Shown piece after piece: positions 22,284 through 35,032 of a stretch of 64,000 nt of DNA (within the stretch, counting starts at the first letter, position 1; every line of letters starts with the position of its first letter). Where the stretch lies: the NCBI RefSeq assembly GCF_030269925.1, contig NC_085128.1, positions 1,366,501 through 1,430,500 on the forward strand, given 5' to 3'. Origin of the DNA: Bombyx mori (Eukaryota > Arthropoda > Insecta > Lepidoptera > Bombycidae). Under the pieces are notes generated by a model. The model saw only the letters and a program-made list of their open reading frames with translations. It had not been told where the DNA came from and did no database searches. The position numbers and the translations under genes are program-made.

Positions 22284-22303
22284 CCAATCAGAAGGTTCTA
22301 GAT
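22284..22303 (-). promoter_or_regulatory. CCAAT box and heat-shock-element-like site
   Basis: ccaat at 22284-22288. Next to it, gaaggttctagat (22291-22303) gives three alternating GAA/TTC pentamer cores with 8 of 9 core bases matching (GAA, TTC, GAt). It lies about 140 bases upstream of the predicted start site. Confidence 0.35.
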
Positions 22304-22310
22304 GTTAGAA

Positions 22311-23430
22311 AAGGAGAGCTCAATCACCAGGTCAAGATAATAATAACCGGTGTGAATTGAGAGCGCATTGAGTCGTGGTAGGGTCAGCTTTACAATAGCA
22401 ATGCTATATTGAAAACTGAGGTTTATTCTGTCGCTCTGCATGTACCGTTCGCAAAACGATTTTTTTGGTATAGGTGATTATTTTTTTTTGCTTGGATTTA
22501 TTTGAATTATATTTTTACAAACATTTTTATCAGGTGATGCGTCAAACATATCTATGTACCAACACAAAGCACTAAGCAGAACTGTTGATCAAATAAAGTT
22601 TTGATTTTGCTTAAAGTAAATATCATTCTTAATCACATCAAAAACAAATCCAAAACTTTTACCTTTAAATACAATAACAAAATAATAATGAAAACAGAAA
22701 AATAAATCAATAAAAAAGTTAGTTTTAACCATTATCATCTATTTACCCCACTATAACATGGCCGTAGAAAAACTCAAACGATTATTATGATAATAAATAT
22801 GTTTTATATGTCGCATAAAAAATGATACTTCTTCCATTGCCGGCCTAACCCCCGAGTGTATGGATGAGATTGCGTATAATGCTATTAACACAGACGCTTC
22901 TTCTCAAATTGATATCCTTCTCAACTAACTGACAAATGAAATTGATCTCTAATAAAAAAGGAATAAGTTTGATAATTACACAACAGAACACAAAGCGAAT
23001 GTAGGAAATATTTTCAAACTAAATACACTCTTAAATCTAGTAGCAAAAAGGATCAAATTGAAATGTGAAAAAAATACAGAGGTTAAAAGAAGACCCAAAT
23101 GAGCCCTGTTCGGTAGTTGGTAACGATAATAAGATGGGTGCAGACGTTAAAGGAAAGCCATTTGTCAGATTTTAGCCATTTTTTGGCCATTCGTTCGCGC
23201 TCAATGAAAATCTGTTCCATTTATTTTCTTGGCATAGCGTTAATGAGTTTTTCTCTTGATGTTTTCTTGATTAAAATAGCGTTTATTTTTAATCAAATTT
23301 TAAGAGACCAAGGACAAAAAACTTGTATTAGGAATAAAAGCGCGGTTACTATTATACCTAATGGTGATTAAGCAACTATTGGTTGAAAGACGCTTCCGTT
23401 GCTACATATAGACATTAATTACTTCTAATT
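22311..23430. other. Spacer upstream of the zinc-finger gene
   Basis: AT-rich, no gene or recognised repeat. The open frame at 23117-23371 has no domain-like content. Confidence 0.5.
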
Positions 23431-23755
23431 AAAAAAAAATGTGTGCGTGTACTAGTGTACACACGTAAGAAGTGAAACTTGTTTATGGCCTTATTTTTCG
23501 AAAAATGATCTACATGCAACTTTCTAGAAATTGGTTAAATAAAGTTAAATTAGATAAAGTTTAAACAAAAGGATTTTATTATCATAGACATGAATACAAA
23601 AAAGTTAAATTAGATAAAGTTTAAACAAAAGGATTTTATTATCATAGACATGAATACAAAAAAGATGGCGCGTAACGGAAAAATGTGACGCGTAACCGAA
23701 AAATGTGACGGTAAATTTTTTTCCAACGCCGATAAAGAAGTTTCACTTCAAAAAT
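23431..23755 (+). mobile_element. Non-autonomous element, family A (copy 1)
   Basis: Starts with an A-run and the hairpin gtgcgtgtactagtgtacac. Carries gaagtgaaactt (23469-23480) inverted as aagtttcacttc (23738-23749) near the other end. Interior: gatggcgcgtaacgg and two aaaatgtgacg phrases. Copy 2 is at 49806-50020, reversed. Class unknown. Confidence 0.65.
23541..23660. repeat. Perfect 60-bp tandem duplication
   Basis: 23541-23600 and 23601-23660 are identical, both beginning aaagttaaattagataaagt. The duplication sits inside the family A element and is absent from copy 2. Confidence 0.97.
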
Positions 23756-25582
23756 ATGGGTATTATGTTTTTTTTTCATGTAATCTAGAAGAGATATTGA
23801 ATAATTTTATAGATGTAATGGACTCTTGAGTTTTATGACTAGCGGGAATTCTTTGAGCAACAAAAATTGAGTGGTCATTGAATGGTTATAATATGGGCTG
23901 TAATAAATTTGCTATTCATTTGCGATCATGTATTGCCGTTTCACGACTTTTGGTTTCCACTTTTCCTGTTTATTCTGTTTACTTAGTTAGACAAATATAC
24001 TCATATTACTTAGACAAATAAACTCACATCTCGCCTGATGCTAACTAGTTACAGGAGTCATAGAAGTGTTGGTCAATAAGATGAAGATATCTAGAGAATC
24101 CCTAAGCCCAAGATTATTTATAATATGAATATCATGTAAGTGATGTTTATGGTGGAAGAACAGAGCTTACGGATGTAACACAAATTATTATATTCAATCA
24201 TCAGGTTCAGCTGTGCTATCTCTCAAACAATTAAGTTAAGAGAAGACCTAAGAGAACCTATAATCTCAAGTTTCAGCAGCCACGAAGCGTTCAGATACTT
24301 GATTCTTTAAGTTCTAGATCAGAATTCATCTATCCAGGTCCTTTAAATCTAGCTGTTATTTTCAACATACCAAACCTTTAGCATGATCGTGACATGGACA
24401 ATCCATCAATCAGACAGAAGTCAATCTCGTGACGGTGACATGTTATTAACACCGACAAATGTCCTGCAGCGTTAGCGTACATGTTTTCCTGATCGATTAG
24501 TTTGAACATAATTTGTCTCAATCCTGTTAATGTCTTGTCCAAAAAGGGTAGCGAAGAGATTAAGGCTTTTCGAATTTCCAGCTAACCCCAAAATAATCTT
24601 GCGTTTCCTTCATCAATTTTCACTTTAAAATGCATCGTGTATTTTTTTACAGTTAACATTTAATGTACTTTGTTGGTCCTTAAATGTATTTTAATAAATA
24701 CAAGATTTTCAAGAAAAGAAAAAACTCAAGTTCCTATAATTTACTTCTCATTTCAACCTCATTAATCACGTTCAGACGAGGGGTGTTGGAACCAAACCAA
24801 ATACTTTTTTCCACAGTAATATGTCAGTTTTTTCCTGCACGTCTGTTTTTTTTTGACATGAATAAACAGATTTGAGATATGATGAATAAGGAGAATGAAC
24901 GTATCTTGCAATCCGGTAATGAGTGATGTTTGGATAATTACATAACTATACCATCGGGTAGCAAAGAGTTGAAATATTGACATGAAATGTTAAAATTTTA
25001 AAAACTGAAGCTTTAATTATGCTTCGTTTAGGTGGATATTTAATTTATTGTTATCAAGAGTTGCTCAAGACCATGCCTAGCAGCTCGCATACGAAGTTGC
25101 ACAATTGAATGTAAGTAAAGGAGTATAGAGAGCTGTATAGAGCCAAAATCATTTAAAACCAGCCACCCTTATATCCCACACACGTGTGTGCTGACAAGTC
25201 GTGTGCCAGCGATTACTTATCAAAGTGTTGAAGCAAATATCGACGGATTAAGATATTAGAGCAATAAATCTCTCAAAATAATATTTTTATCAGATTAATA
25301 GTATTAATACAGAATTAACACAGTTGATTTTTGTTGACTGTATTGATTTGTAGGTTAGAGACTGTTGTAATTACTTAAGCAGTTTTTTCAGTTTTTGAAG
25401 ACAAAGAACTAGGTATTGGACGTAGTGAGGTAAGTGGAATTTTCGAAACTTGTTGATGTTAATAATATTTGAGTTCTATAGTGAGAAATGGACATTTCTC
25501 TTTAACTGTTAATTGAAAAAAAAAACATAGTATTAATTGACTCAGGGATCTACTATTATTATTATTGACTTACTGTTACTGT
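23756..25582. other. Spacer, nothing recognised
   Basis: 1.8 kb, AT-rich, no gene. An ACACACGTGTGTG palindrome lies near 25180. Confidence 0.5.
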
Positions 25583-25692
25583 AGGCAGTAGCTTGGGTCT
25601 GCCCCTGGCATTTTTGACGTCCATGGGCGACGGTAACCACTCACCATCAGGTGGGCCGTATGCTCATTAGCTTACACGGGCAATAAAAAAAA
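25583..25692 (+). repeat. Jockey/CR1-like LINE 3' tail
   Basis: taggcagtagcttgggtctg, gacgtccatgggcgacggta, caataaaaaaaag. Confidence 0.82.
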
Positions 25693-26261
25693 GTATCTAG
25701 TGAGCGGTGAGACGCTTAATCATTTTGGAAATTGCTTTTGTTTTACTGGTAGAGAGTAGCTGGGATAATATATTTGTCATTTTACATAGCGTATGAGACT
25801 CGGCCAAAAAGTTTGTACATATAATGAAAAATAGAAAATAGTTCTTGTCTTTGATATAAACCACCCAAAATATCACTGAAATTGATGTACTAACGATCCA
25901 ACTACTGATAAATAAAGATCTATAGAGTTGAGAGACACAAGTATATTATGTTTTAGCGTTTACAGTAACCAAAACAATCCACAATCTCATCCTGATCAGG
26001 TCAAAGGTCGCATCTGCAACTTTGATTGTCCAAAACACGGGAGAGCTCCATCGGTTTTCCTAAAGGATCGGTTGTCGCGTCCGACAGATTAGTTTGTCGT
26101 TTCACTAACTTCTATCGTCCCTGGGGCACCAGTTTTGATTGCTGTTACAAATGAATCGAACGAAGAACGTTTCTATTAGGGTTTTGTTTTGATATATTTG
26201 CTGTTTTGATATCTTCCGACGTTATCACCTCGATGATCGAATGAATATTATATATTCTGAC
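25693..26261. other. Spacer with a DR1 motif
   Basis: No gene. aggtca-a-aggtcg at 25998-26010 is a near-perfect DR1 nuclear-receptor repeat. Confidence 0.45.
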
Positions 26262-26505
26262 ACTTTACTGGTGGTAGGACCTCTTGTGAGTTCGCGCGGG
26301 TGGGTACCACCACCCTGTCTATCTCTGCCGTGAAGCAGTAATGCGTTTCGGTTTGAAGGGTGGGGCAGCCGTTGTAACTTGAGACTTTAGAACCTATATC
26401 TCAAGGTGGGTGGCGAATTTGCGTGATGTCTATGGGCTCCAGTAACCACTTAACACCAGGTGGGCTGAGTTCGTCCACCTATACAAGCAATAAAAAAAAA
26501 AAAAC
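26262..26505 (+). repeat. Bm1-like SINE, headless
   Basis: actggtggtaggacctcttg to gttcgtccacctatacaagc and a long A-run. Confidence 0.88.
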
Positions 26506-26764
26506 TTATCATTAAACAGAAAAAGCATTTGTGCTTTTATTTACTTTTATTTGAAGTTCGAACTTCAAATAGTTTCTTATCAAATCCCTCGCATTCTACA
26601 AAAAAAACTTAAAGATTAATTATCTTCTTTTTTGACTTCTATCTTCTATCTTATATCTTTATTTTTTGCCATATCCCAAAAAGAAATATGACTTCTCACG
26701 CGTCTTAAGTTGTTTTAATTTTAGTTCAGTGTTTATTAGTATACCTAGTGTATTAATTTCTAGC

Positions 26765-26998
26765 GATGCGATACTGGTTTTCATGGTCTGTACCAATTTT
26801 TCTATGGAAGCACGCACATGAGCCGTTTTTACGACTGAACTCTAGTGTAAAAGAAGAAACCTGCAAACATTATAATTTGTGCTATTACAATTGGTACTTA
26901 CACTCGCCTGGGCAACTGTTCTGGTTGTTTCGCCTGGTTTGAAGGGTGAAATAGTCCTACTAATGAGAATTCGAGCTCGTAACAAAAGGTCTTTATCA
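26765..26998 (+). repeat. Bm1-like SINE, old copy with remnants of the head
   Basis: gcgatgcgatactggt, accaatttttctatgg and cattataatttgtgctatta correspond in order to the SINE head and linker, heavily diverged. Confidence 0.55.
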
Positions 26999-27250
26999 AA
27001 TGGTGGTAGGACGTATTGTCAGTCCGCACGGGTAGGTACCACCGCCTTGCCTATTTCTGTCGTGAAGCAGTAATGCGTTTCGGTTTGATGGATAGAGCAG
27101 CCGTTGTACTTTAAAAACTGAGATATTAGAACTCATATCTCAAGCTGAGTGGCGGCATTTACATTGTAGATGTTTATGGACTCCAGTAACCGCTTAACAC
27201 CAGGCGGGCCGTGAGTTCGTTCACCCATCTAAGCAATAAACAAAAAAAGG
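26999..27250 (+). repeat. Bm1-like SINE body
   Basis: tggtggtaggacgtattgtc through accaggcgggccgtgagttc to aataaacaaaaaaa. Confidence 0.85.
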
Positions 27251-27669
27251 GCTATGAGCTTGTTCATATTTGCACATTAAAAAAAAAGATAATATTAGTA
27301 TTATACTAATTATATAAAAGAACATCAAAGAAATTTAAAGTTAAATGCCTGAAGCAGATACTTGTAATGACAAAAAAAAGGTCCCCAAGAATACAAGGGC
27401 ACCTGTGACTTATTAATATGTGATTACCATCGCATCTATTCTATTCAGAATAAAGTACTAATACCGTTCCATATGGTGTACAGATCTCTGACAATAGCCG
27501 ATAATGGGGAGCGAGTATTGTAATAACCCCCCTGTATGGTTTGGTGCATTATCAAATTCATTGCCCGATTTTCTTTTGTGACGTATTTAATATTGGAGCT
27601 GTTTTAAGTTTTAGTATCATAATTGACATCCGATAATGTAGTTTTGTGAATGTGGTGTGATAGATCGCG
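27251..27669. other. Spacer, nothing recognised
   Basis: No gene seen. Confidence 0.5.
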
Positions 27670-27770
27670 TCTTAGCTGTACTCTTGGTATTGCCGGTGCC
27701 CATGAGCGAGGCTGACCACTCACCATCACCACCTGGTGCAAGTATTTATGATACACGAAGGCAGTCTCTA
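27670..27770 (+). repeat. Jockey/CR1-like LINE 3' tail, decayed
   Basis: ttggtattgccggtgcccat, then gctgaccactcaccatcacc: same order as the better tails, many changes. Confidence 0.5.
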
Positions 27771-28889
27771 ACGTAGCTTGAAATTAATAGTAGCCTAAAT
27801 AATGTCAGTTAGAACGTTAAAAAAAAAATGCAACTCTATTACTAACAAGTTGGCTTTAAGTTTTATTTTCGAGCTGGTTTAAATATTACACTTATTTTGT
27901 TTCAAGCAATTTTTAACTTTATACATTTTTATTTAAGCCTATATTAGCGTGCAATTATTTTGTAATCAAATTTTATGAACAGCTTTCTCGAATCAAAGCT
28001 TTGTTGTAGTTACTTTAGAGTCTGAAATTGCTCGTGGTCTTCTTATTATAATGTGTAATAGCACGATTTTTCGAACACTTGTTTTTATGAATTTCGTAAC
28101 ATATGGTGTAAAAGCCGCGTTGGACAATCAGCCCCTATGGTGGGCTACGGTACCCCGACCATATGGGATTCGTTAAATGGTTTTTCAAGAGAATCGTATA
28201 CTATGGTTTGGAAAAATCAATACTTCATTTTGATTTCGTTTTGAGGGTGATTTTTAGCTTGGACTGGCACACGAGTAACTAATTAATTACTACCATTGTC
28301 AATGAGATGCCAATTGAAAGGTCCAATGAAACTATTCTGTCTAGTTTCGGCTTCTAGGATGGGACAGAAAAGCATATTACAGCAACTTACCTCTCAACGC
28401 TTTTATGCATAAAGTTTATACCTTATACTGAAGGTGGAGTAACGCTGACCTGGTGATATATTTAGGTTCTCAAATAGAGTCACCAACGGTGACCATTATT
28501 TGTTATCGAGTCTAAATTACTGTCTAGTAAGAGATATAGTAAGTAACAAGTGCAAATAAATAACCCTAACGTTAACTTCGATAAATAGCCTGCCATCTCT
28601 AATGTTTGCGCGCAAATAAACATTTCGTTCAATGTGATGCAATAATGCATATTGTATGGTCTGACAATGGTCGTATTGTGACCGATCTAGTTTGATACTT
28701 GGGATAAAAAATATATATATTAGATGTTCAAATTAAAGCAAGGTTAGTAAAGATAAGTTGGAATGAAACGTGTCGTAAGGGAAACCGGAAATCTTTAGTG
28801 TCTTTTGATAACTTAGCTCTACTTAAGTAGCCTGAAACTCATTCTCAAGACGACGTTAGTACTACTGAAGCTACACTTATGGGACAAAT
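27771..28889. other. Spacer, nothing recognised
   Basis: AT-rich, no gene seen. Confidence 0.5.
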
Positions 28890-29178
28890 AGCTATTCGTC
28901 AGTTATCACCTCGACGACTCCGCCGACCAGGTGTTCTTGTGAGTCTGGTCGTAGTGTTGACTGTGGAAGCGCCTACCAGCCCGGGTTTCCTGTACCAGCC
29001 TGTTTCGGTAGGCGACTGGGGGGCATCAGTTTAGATTACAGGAAAGTCCTTTAGTGAGTAGGCTTTGAACATTCAGCCCCGGCTTTTACCATCTTCCACC
29101 ATGGAGTCCACATATCCTGCACACTTCCCATAGGCACGAGAGCCTTGTAGGAAGTTCGGCCCAACATGAAAAAAATGT
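28890..29178 (+). repeat. R1-clade-like LINE 3' UTR, diverged
   Basis: Shares tgtagtgttgac-type and gtaggaagttcggccca segments, in the same order, with the young tail at 37547-38079, and is GC-richer than its surroundings. Ends in a decayed A-run. Confidence 0.6.
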
Positions 29179-31782
29179 TAAATAGTGAGCAATGGGCCAT
29201 TACCTTTCATTTTAGAGCTGTTTTCACATTTACCAGTCAGTAGATTCGAGACTGTTCAGAAAAAAATGGCATGGTTTTATATAATTACTCTAAATTGGCC
29301 TAGGTTAATTTGAAAGTTAGCGCTTGTTTAAAATCTATTTTTATTAATACAAAATGAGTAACTAATAGTATTGGCTTAAAGTATCAAAACTTGGTCGCGG
29401 TATACACAATCACACAACATATGCGCTAGCGGTGACCATCTGATCACAATAGTCGATCATCCCCCGACATACGCGCTTATCTGCTTGTAATCAGACCACT
29501 CGACTTTGAAGTGCAAATTGAGAACGGCTAATGAAAAATTGCATTTAGGTTTGCTTTTAATGTTCGTATTGTTTTTGGTAAAGTGATAAATGAGCTAAAT
29601 ACCCGACAGTCGAGACCGTTGCTTGTTCTAGACCGTAAACATGAAACTGAGTAGACGGTGAAAGACATTAAGTCCAAAACAAATAATGGGCCTAACTTTA
29701 AGCCATAACCAATTGATGTAAGCCCATTAGAATAGTTGTGATGCCTTTAAAAACTAAAAAAATGCATCATAGTTTTGTGGAATAAGTGTCCTCAAAAAAC
29801 ATCCAGACTAAATTTTCATGTCAAAATAATAATCATTTTGGACGAAACCCCACATGGTTTAGAAACACAACCGCATATTTTCAAGCATTCTCTTGTAGGG
29901 CTATACGAGGTACATTTACACGCCATATGCACTCAGAGGGACGGTACTCAGGGGACATCATGCTCTTAATGAAGAGATTGCTTTTGACTACGATGTGATC
30001 TGAATTCTTGATAATATGGGCATTGTGGTATTTAGATTCAGCATTAGAGCTTACTAAAAACATCCCAATTCTAACAATAATTATTAGAATGCCTTTGACG
30101 TAATTCTTCAAGTGAGACCTTTTAGGAATTGATCAACAATTGGAATTTCTTTCAAAAGCGGTACCTGCAAAGAAAATCAATTTGACTTAATTTATTAGTT
30201 GGCAGCAGATGGTTTCTAGATACTATAAAAAATGTGAAATCGGTGATTGAATTTGTACTCTATCAAGGAACAGCACGGATCTTTGATTTTTTCTCGGTAA
30301 CGCTAATCCCTTTTTTAAAGTCATGACTATTCGAAAGCATCTATGAAGGCATTCTTGATGAAATACATTTTTCCATTTTGATTTTTTCCAGTCGACAATG
30401 TAAAGGAAGTACTATATTATCTGTACTATCTGTTATGCTAGTATTATAATGTAAATCACCAATAATACTGATAGCTTCTCATATATTAAGCTCAGAAGTA
30501 GTTTAACTTAAAACTTCAGTGCTAGTTTCGAAATTGCCAATGAATGAAGCAAAAGGAATGTACCCCAAAAACGTCAATATAAAATTCGTGAAGCGCATAT
30601 GTCTAAGTGGGTTGCCGTAATTAAAAGCCGAGGCACGGCTTAGGGCAACTTAATGCAATTACAGAATTTTTCGCGGCATATGGCCGTTTGAGCTATGTTA
30701 CCCTGTTAGGGTTGCGCTCAGTTTGGTGTCGTCTGCTTTAAGGGATGGGATTTAAATATTTTGTGGGAAATTCGTCTCTTTGCCAAAATCTGATGATAGA
30801 ATTGTTGTGAAAGCCCGATTGAAAATTGAGTTTCAGCCTTCGTTAATTATATTAATATTTAAAATATTTGAACAAAAGACGCAATACCCAATAATGTCAT
30901 GTAACAGCCACAGTGGATTAACTGTTATTTAGCAAGCAATAAGCAAGCTAAGAGAAATACAAAATAAACTATAACCGTAATTTTAAACAAGAATGAACAA
31001 TAGAAACTTTGAACTTCACTGTTACAGAAAAAACACCGTCATTCTGGATGCAAATGGCGGACAATATGAGCGTAAAATATGGGTTCAAGAAATCCTGAGC
31101 TGTCTTCAAAAAAAAACAAATGAACAGCAAAAGTTCTTGGCGAAGATAAAAAAAAAATAACAATGACGACAGAACACAGGGCAGGAAACACCGCGTGAAT
31201 AACTGCCTGCGATTCCACCGAGGAAAATAAAGAATTTTCCGTTTTGCTCTTTTATTTTTTTAATAAAGTACTTTTTAACTTGCTTACCTGCTTTGTTTAA
31301 TATTTGAAGGTTGATACCGCTGTACCTAAGTAATTTAGGTAGTGCCAACCTACATTAAGTGGCTGTTATATAATTTCATTCGCACATCGATTTAGCTCTT
31401 TTAGTACGTTTACAATTAAGTAAGCAAATAAGTTTATGTTATGTGTAAAAGTTATTAATCAATTCTCAATCAGTACTATAAGCTTCAATTCTCATTATTT
31501 ATTCTCATTTCTCGTTCCCGGTCTGGTCTCAAATTATTCATGGACTGTTTTTTGCAAGAATTTACTCCCAGCCAAAATTCCGGGAGCTGTTTGCCAAATT
31601 TGTCTGATTTCGAAGCATATTGATAAACCTTGGTTTATTATGTTGGAATATTTTGGACGTATCTTATACATACATAGTTATTTTTTGTAATCTTATTGTT
31701 TTTAAGTTGAAAACAAAAAAAAATGCGCTACGGAGGATAATTTAATACTTACACCTGAATTCACCGTGAATTCATTACATCT
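29179..31782. other. Long spacer, nothing recognised
   Basis: 2.6 kb, AT-rich. A compound hairpin lies at about 30612-30650 (gttgcc/ggcaac outside, aagccg/cggctt inside). Overlapping short frames at 29775-30111 and 31106-31348 have no domain-like content. Confidence 0.5.
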
Positions 31783-32010
31783 ATTTTTTATTGCTTATAT
31801 GGGTGGACGAGCTCGCGGTTCATCTGGTATTAAGAGTTAAGTCCATAGGTATTTATAACGTAAATGCTGCTACCAGCCATGAGGTGTGAGGTCTGAGGTC
31901 TATGTTTTTACTGTACAACATCTGCCCCACACTTCACACCGAAACGCATTACTACGGCAGAATAGGCAGGATTGTGCCGACTCACAAGACGTCCTACCAC
32001 CAGTAATCTT
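31783..32010 (-). repeat. Bm1-like SINE, diverged
   Basis: Reverse copy: ttttttattgcttatatggg, ccgaaacgcattac, gacgtcctaccaccagtaat. Confidence 0.8.
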
Positions 32011-32924
32011 ACAATGATAACTATATCTGTGGACATAATATGCTTGACATTACGGATATTAGCAATAATTAATACACGTTTGTCTTTCTATTCACGATGT
32101 TCTCGATGTAATTGTAAGTAAATTGCAAGTAATTACGTCATTAAATTACAATAGAGACATTAAATACTTAGAGTGTCCTAAGTGTTAGAAGAAAATCATT
32201 GCACCAAGGCACAAGATCATGGAATGTAGATGGAGTTCACGGTTCAGTTAGGTCTAAGTTTGGGCTTAGTGACTATGTCGTTACACTATTTGAGATATGA
32301 GGTCGAAGCCTCATGTTATTAAGGCTTTCTGCGTTCAAATCGAAATGAATAGATATCTCGTGGCGAAATTGCCAGAATAGTTCGATCTGCTTGTGCATTA
32401 TACAACTAGTAATTACAAAAATTATAAATACCGCAAATTACTTTTTGGTACACGATATTATTCCTTCATCGAAGAAGTTCTTCGTGAACCCATATAAATG
32501 GTTTAATAATTTATTTGAACAAGAAAAACATGAGCCCATCTGGAGAACCTGAATTCAGGCATAGCCGCATCTCTCAATGCGGATACGACGGGCGTCTTAC
32601 CAATTAGGCTATTGTCGGTTGAAAACTCAGTAAACTTTGTGGCACGTCAGCTAGAAGGAATGTTTTGCTTAATCTTCCGTGCAGTGATTATCCACTGACA
32701 AGAATAATTCGACGGAAATATTCATAATTCGTATTTACGGTTCTGTAAATGATTGCTGTATTTTTTAAAGTTACCGCGTAGGTTTTTATTGGTTGCGAAA
32801 ATAAATACGAACACCACCAATCTATTAATGAATGGTCACTGATGCTCATAGTAATCAGCAATAGCGCGACGTTCGTAATGTCTGGGAAATTTTGCGAGGT
32901 CTTACACACACTTGACGAAATTTG
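32011..32924. other. Spacer, nothing recognised
   Basis: No gene seen. Confidence 0.5.
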
Positions 32925-33225
32925 AAGTCAACGTGGCCCAAATGATAAGACGCCCGGTGCGTTTGTATCAAGCGATGCAACAATGCCGGTGTTCGAATCC
33001 CGCAGGCACATATCATTTTTTGTAAAAATATGCGAACTTAACAAATGTTCACCATGAAGGCTATTCCTTGACACCATGTCTTATAAAAAAATCAAACACG
33101 GAAAAAAAATTTTTGGGTAATTACTGTGAGCCCCCTAATGGTAGGTACCACCACTGTGCCTATTTTTGCCGTGATGCAATTGTTGATGTCTTTGGACCCT
33201 GGTAATAATTTAGTGAGGCCTTAAA
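32925..33225 (+). repeat. Bm1-like SINE, old copy with tRNA-like head
   Basis: Head gtggcccaaatgataagacg with B box gttcgaatccc near 32991, then a decayed body (aatggtaggtaccaccactg) that stops early. Confidence 0.75.
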
Positions 33226-34465
33226 AGCTACGTATACGATGCATCATATTAAATATTTTGAACCTTAAACAACTCACTCCTGGTATCATAGTGCTTGCTT
33301 CCAAAACTCAAATGGGATGGATGATCCGACTAAAGATTGTAGATCTCAAACACAGTTTAGATCTTGTTCTATTTAGTATGTGACATGGCAGTTTTAAGAC
33401 AATAAAATAATTCCATCCCGTTAGAATTCCACGAAACGAACTAATACCGAACTCTATAACAAATAAATCTTTTTTGATGAAACAACAACATTCCCAATTG
33501 CTTAAATTTTATTCACTCTGCGATGTACTGATTTTGTTAGCGTCTTTAACTCAAACTTTCTAAAATTGACAACTAGACCAGATTATACAAAATGCGTTTT
33601 CCGTTTATCCAGCACATTTATGGGCCAAGTGATAATGTATGTTCGAGTGCACAAACCCGTCTAATATCAGTGTTAATAGCATAAACGAAATATGCGATCC
33701 AACGTTATTTATTGCCATAGTTAAAGCGAGTCCGACATACTAAAAGGGTATCCGACCCTTAAAAATAACATTTTAAAACAAGCACATTTCCCTGTCTATC
33801 GCCTTCAAAACGGTTAGTACAAATTGCTCACTGTCCTTTACTACTAATTAAAGGAAATGGCATGGAAACAAGATTGCGATATTGTTCTCTCTAAATCTTC
33901 TTCTATCCCTGTCGATCGCGTTGATTATCTATAAGTTCGTCCCGCTCTTCCTAAACGTTGCGGCGATGTCACTCATTATGCTAAATATCCTTCCCCCCTT
34001 TTGTTCAACCAAGATCTGTGATAAGCGGCCGGGTTTTTTTTAATGATCACTGGTACTCGGTAAAAACTTCCAGTTTTATATCAGTCTGGTTCACCTAATT
34101 ATCAGTTTTGCACTAAAGCGCTTAAATTACATTAAAGTATTTTATATCGATGTATGGTAGGTTATAATAAAAGTCTCTTACATTTAGCGACAGTCATTGT
34201 AAAAGCCATAAAGTTATGCCGTTACAATAAATATACGAACAGAAAATATGTTCTTATCATTCATAAACAAAATAAAATGTACAGAACCCTCTACATTTAC
34301 AAAAATTCGTTCAGAAGTTGATCTTTTTTTTTAACTTCTCGCCTTGACAGTTGGTATATGGAGTGAGATTAAGATAATACGGCCAAAGTATTTTGTTACT
34401 CACTAAATTATATTTTTCAGCTGGCTTTGTTGGCTTTTGGTAAGTGAATCTATCTATATCTCGGG
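33226..34465. other. Spacer, nothing recognised
   Basis: 1.2 kb, AT-rich, no gene seen. Confidence 0.5.
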
Positions 34466-34574
34466 GCGCAGCGGCTTGGCACTGTTCCTGGCATTGCTGA
34501 AGTCCATGGGCGACGGTAATCACTCACCATCAGGTGGGACGTATGCTCGACTGCCTAAAAAGGCAAAAACAAAA
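34466..34574 (+). repeat. Jockey/CR1-like LINE 3' tail
   Basis: cagcggcttggcactgttcc, cgacggtaatcactcaccat, aaaaaggcaaaaac. The full SINE follows after about 40 bp. Confidence 0.8.
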
Positions 34575-34609
34575 ATTAGCAAAAGAATTCTCTCTAATAT
34601 CGTAAGGTT

Positions 34610-35032
34610 ACGAGTCGTCGTGGCCTTAGGGATAAGACGTCCGGTGCATTCGTGTTGAGCGATGTACTGGTGTTCGAATCCCGCAGGCGGGTACCAATTT
34701 TTCTAATGAAATACGTACTCAACAAATTTTCACGATTGACTTCCACGGTGAAGGAATAACATCGTGTAATAAAAACGAAACCCGCAAAATTATAATTTGC
34801 GTAATTACTGGTGGTAGGACCACTTGTGAGTCCGCGCGGATAGGTACCACCGCCCTGCCTATTTCTGCCGTGAAGCGGTAATGCGTTTCGGTTTGAAGGG
34901 TGGGGCAGAACTTTAGAACTTGTATCTCAAGGTGGATGGCGCGTCTACGTTGTAGATGTCTATGGGCTCCAGTAACCATTTAACACCAGGTGGGCTGTGA
35001 GCTCGTCCACCCATCTAAGCAATAAAAAAAAA
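34610..35032 (+). mobile_element. Bm1-like SINE, near full length
   Basis: A box tggccttaggg (34621-34631) and B box gttcgaatccc (about 34672), body and A-rich tail. A short gap follows ggtggggcag, where accgttgtaact-type sequence is missing. Confidence 0.9.

Noticed and set aside
21479..22287. Open frames opposite or upstream of the zinc-finger gene
   Set aside because: They mirror the coding strand or its GC-richer leader and lack domain content. Shadows of the real gene.
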